Below, in pieces: positions 61,986-64,000 of a stretch of 64,000 nucleotides of DNA. Source of the DNA: Paenibacillus agricola. Its GTDB lineage: Bacteria; Bacillota; Bacilli; Paenibacillales; NBRC-103111. The notes under the pieces were generated by a model. It ran no database searches and was not told where the DNA came from. It worked only from the letters and a program-made list of their open reading frames with translations. The stretch's first letter is position 1. The number at the start of each line of letters is the position of its first letter. Position numbers and translations under genes: made by a program. Location: positions 310,001-374,000 of the forward strand of contig NZ_JAAOIW010000004.1 of NCBI RefSeq assembly GCF_011440305.1, in the 5' to 3' direction.

Positions 61986-63032
61986 ATGAATACCAAAAGC
62001 TTATATGTAACTGTCCGCGGTAAAGCTTATTCCTTTCTTGTCAGTAAAAAAGCGGTATGGGTTGGGATGCTGCTGCTTATCACTACGGCAGTTATTATGG
62101 TGCTCAGCACGGGCATCGGCAGTGTATACATATCTCCCATCCAAGTTATTAAGTCCATATTCGGCTTTGGGGAGAGCTCCAACGAAATGATTGTCCGCTC
62201 ACTCCGGCTGCCGCGTATTGTCGTTGCCGTGCTAGTCGGCGCTGCACTTGCCGTTTCAGGAGCCCTCCTGCAAGGTGTTATCCGTAACCCGCTCGCTTCT
62301 CCCGATACCGTAGGTATTACAGGCGGTGCTACACTGGGCGCGGTTTCGTTCTTTTATTTCTTTTCCGATAAAATCAGTATTCATTTACTGCCCGTATTTG
62401 CTGTAGTCGGAGCCTTCGCCGCTTCGCTGATCGTTTATACGCTGGCATGGAAGCAGGGAGTAACCCCGCTCCGGCTCGTGCTAATTGGCATCGGCTTCTC
62501 GGCGGCGATGAGCGCACTTTCTTATATGATGATGATTTCCGGTCCCATTATTTTGGCCAACCAATCCATGACGTTTATGACGGGCAGCGTCTACGGTGTC
62601 TCCTGGGCTAAATCGGTTGTGCCGCTGCTGCCTTGGATTATCGTGCTGCTGCCCTTGATGTTCGTTTTTTCCCGGCATATCAATATCCAGGAATTCGGGG
62701 AGGATGTAGCTCGCAGCGTAGGCAGCGCTGTCCAGCGCCAGCGGTTTCTGCTGATGCTGTTTAGCGTAGCGCTTGCCGGAGCAGCGGTTGCCTTCGGCGG
62801 GGCGATCGGCTTCATCGGGTTGATGGCGCCGCATATCGCCCGCAAGCTTGTAGGTCCAAGCTTTGGTGCGCTGCTGCCAGTCTCGGCGCTTATGGGCGCG
62901 ATTGTGCTGCTGGTCGCCGATTTGATTGGGCGTACCCTCTTCTCGCCGCTGGATATACCGGCGGGTGTGTTTACAGCATGCATCGGTGCACCCTTCTTCG
63001 TGTATTTGCTTTACCGCACACGAAGCCATTAA
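61986..63032 (+). CDS. Iron-siderophore ABC transporter permease (second)
   Basis: 348 residues, again FecCD type: 'RLPRIVVAVLVGAALAVSGALLQGVIRNPLASPDTVGITGG' (~75-115) and 'GAIGFIGLMAPHIARKLVG' (~275-293). It pairs with the preceding permease as a heterodimer. The start follows the previous stop directly (TAAATG) with GGAGG 10 bases upstream. The membrane domain is complete. Confidence 0.93.
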   Translation: MNTKSLYVTVRGKAYSFLVSKKAVWVGMLLLITTAVIMVLSTGIGSVYISPIQVIKSIFGFGESSNEMIVRSLRLPRIVVAVLVGAALAVSGALLQGVIRNPLASPDTVGITGGATLGAVSFFYFFSDKISIHLLPVFAVVGAFAASLIVYTLAWKQGVTPLRLVLIGIGFSAAMSALSYMMMISGPIILANQSMTFMTGSVYGVSWAKSVVPLLPWIIVLLPLMFVFSRHINIQEFGEDVARSVGSAVQRQRFLLMLFSVALAGAAVAFGGAIGFIGLMAPHIARKLVGPSFGALLPVSALMGAIVLLVADLIGRTLFSPLDIPAGVFTACIGAPFFVYLLYRTRSH

Positions 63033-63100
63033 ATGCTGCCCTATCAGTTGCGAATAGACATAACCAATCGGGTATAAAGCCCCAAAGAAGGAGCTCTTAC

Positions 63101-63925
63101 ATGACTGCTATTCAATCTAAAGACTTAAGCTTATATTACGGAGATACATGTATATTCAAAGACCTCGATATTTCGATTCCCAAAGGAAAAATCACCGTGT
63201 TTATCGGCAGCAATGGCTGTGGAAAATCTACTTTACTACGTTCACTAGCCAGGTTATTAAAGCCAAAAAGCGGACAAATTGTGCTCGATGGCAGCGATAT
63301 TGGCTCACTTTCAACAAAAGAAGTAGCCCGGCGTATGTCTATCCTGCCACAAGGACCTTCGGCTCCAGAGGGCCTTACTGTGCTTCAGCTTGTTAAACAA
63401 GGCAGATACCCTTACCAAAACTGGCTCCAGCAATGGTCGCTCGAAGATGAAACGATGGTACGACGTGCTTTGGAATTAACGCATATGGATGAAATGGCTG
63501 AACGTACCGTTGATTCGCTCTCAGGGGGACAACGCCAACGTGCCTGGATTGCGATGACGCTCGCTCAAGGAACACCTACTATTATGCTGGATGAACCAAC
63601 TACCTACTTGGATCTGGCCCACCAGATTGAGGTGCTTGACCTCTTATATGATTTGAATCAGCAAGAGCAACGAACCATTGTTATGGTGTTGCACGATATT
63701 AATCTCGCCTGCCGTTATGCCCATAATGTTGTCGCCATCAAGGATCGTGCCATCTATGCCCAAGGACAAGCCAACACGGTCATTACAGAAAAGCTAATTC
63801 TTGATGTATTCGATCTTCATTGCCAAATCATCAAGGATCCGCTTTTCCAAACACCCCTTGTTGTTCCTTTTGGCAAAGGAATTAAACCGGTAATCGAGAC
63901 GCTACAGCCTGTAACGGTATCTTGA
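63101..63925 (+). CDS. Iron-siderophore ABC transporter ATPase
   Basis: 274 residues. Walker A 'GSNGCGKSTLLRSLA' (~37-51), signature 'LSGGQRQRAWIAMTLAQ' (~138), Walker B 'IMLDEPTTYLDLAHQ' (~160) and H-loop 'VLHDINLA' are intact. It is the FecE/FhuC type that drives the two permeases. ATG at 63101 has GGAG 7 bases upstream; the longer frame from 62978 overlaps the permease and is rejected. Terminator at 63946-63982 ends the operon. Confidence 0.95.
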   Translation: MTAIQSKDLSLYYGDTCIFKDLDISIPKGKITVFIGSNGCGKSTLLRSLARLLKPKSGQIVLDGSDIGSLSTKEVARRMSILPQGPSAPEGLTVLQLVKQGRYPYQNWLQQWSLEDETMVRRALELTHMDEMAERTVDSLSGGQRQRAWIAMTLAQGTPTIMLDEPTTYLDLAHQIEVLDLLYDLNQQEQRTIVMVLHDINLACRYAHNVVAIKDRAIYAQGQANTVITEKLILDVFDLHCQIIKDPLFQTPLVVPFGKGIKPVIETLQPVTVS

Positions 63926-63945
63926 CTGCTTCATAACGTAAAAGA

Positions 63946-63982
63946 AGCCTCCATATCTTGATTATGGAGGCCTTTCCCTTTT
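63946..63982 (+). terminator. Terminator of the siderophore importer operon
   Basis: GCCTCCATA pairs perfectly with TATGGAGGC around a 7-base loop, followed by CTTTCCCTTTTC. It starts 20 bases after the ATPase stop. Confidence 0.85.
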
Positions 63983-64000
63983 CTAAACCCATTACCAAGC

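Overview
The window comes from the chromosome of an endospore-forming Gram-positive bacterium of the order Bacillales, most likely Paenibacillus or a close relative. The gene order cotE, mutS, mutL, miaA, hfq, spoVK, hflX, ynbB, glnR, glnA, lexA, yneA and a DUF896 gene follows a Bacillus subtilis chromosomal backbone, with extra genes set into it. Shine-Dalgarno sequences of the AGGAGG type, LexA boxes of the Gram-positive type and spore genes (cotE, spoVK) agree with this. I see no rRNA, tRNA, CRISPR array, insertion sequence or prophage.

Region 1 (1-14.4 kb). The window opens inside a mrfA/yprA-type DNA-repair helicase. A type IV pilus cluster follows. A long minus-strand operon runs pilB, pilT, pilC, pilA, pilD, pilM, pilN, pilO and a secreted protein with a copper-amine-oxidase-like 'stalk' domain. 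At its far end are two plus-strand minor prepilins and, divergent from them, a 726-residue PilX-like protein with long repeats. The pilB leader contains a terminator hairpin with a possible competing pairing, which suggests transcription attenuation.

Region 2 (14.4-23.9 kb). This holds rnz, a full-length cobalamin-dependent metH, a divergent mtnD of the methionine salvage pathway, a HAD hydrolase, a small membrane protein, an aldo/keto reductase, a DUF896 protein, and the divergent yneA-lexA pair with four LexA boxes between them.

Region 3 (23.9-40.5 kb). A soluble histidine kinase is followed by several very small genes. The nitrogen and sporulation block glnA-glnR-ynbB-hflX-spoVK comes next, then a Nudix/histidine-phosphatase fusion, a GNAT protein, a YdcF-like protein, an esterase, a lipoprotein cyclophilin, and a class A penicillin-binding protein whose tail is made of about 27 hexapeptide repeats.

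Region 4 (40.2-51 kb). hfq, miaA, a RsmJ-like methyltransferase, mutL, a CtpA-like protease with a stalk domain, mutS, an amidoligase-family protein and cotE all lie on the minus strand, many overlapping or a few bases apart.

Region 5 (51-64 kb). Accessory functions: a cytochrome P450, the remains of an hsp20 gene, two tiny genes, a divergent pair of FUSC/ArAE membrane proteins, a MarR regulator with a heterodimeric multidrug ABC exporter of BmrC/BmrD type, and a Fur-controlled siderophore importer (lipoprotein on the minus strand; two permeases and the ATPase on the plus strand).

Most gene starts were set by the position of a Shine-Dalgarno sequence, so several genes begin downstream of the longest possible start. 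All assignments rest on reading sequence motifs and recalled family features; no search was run.
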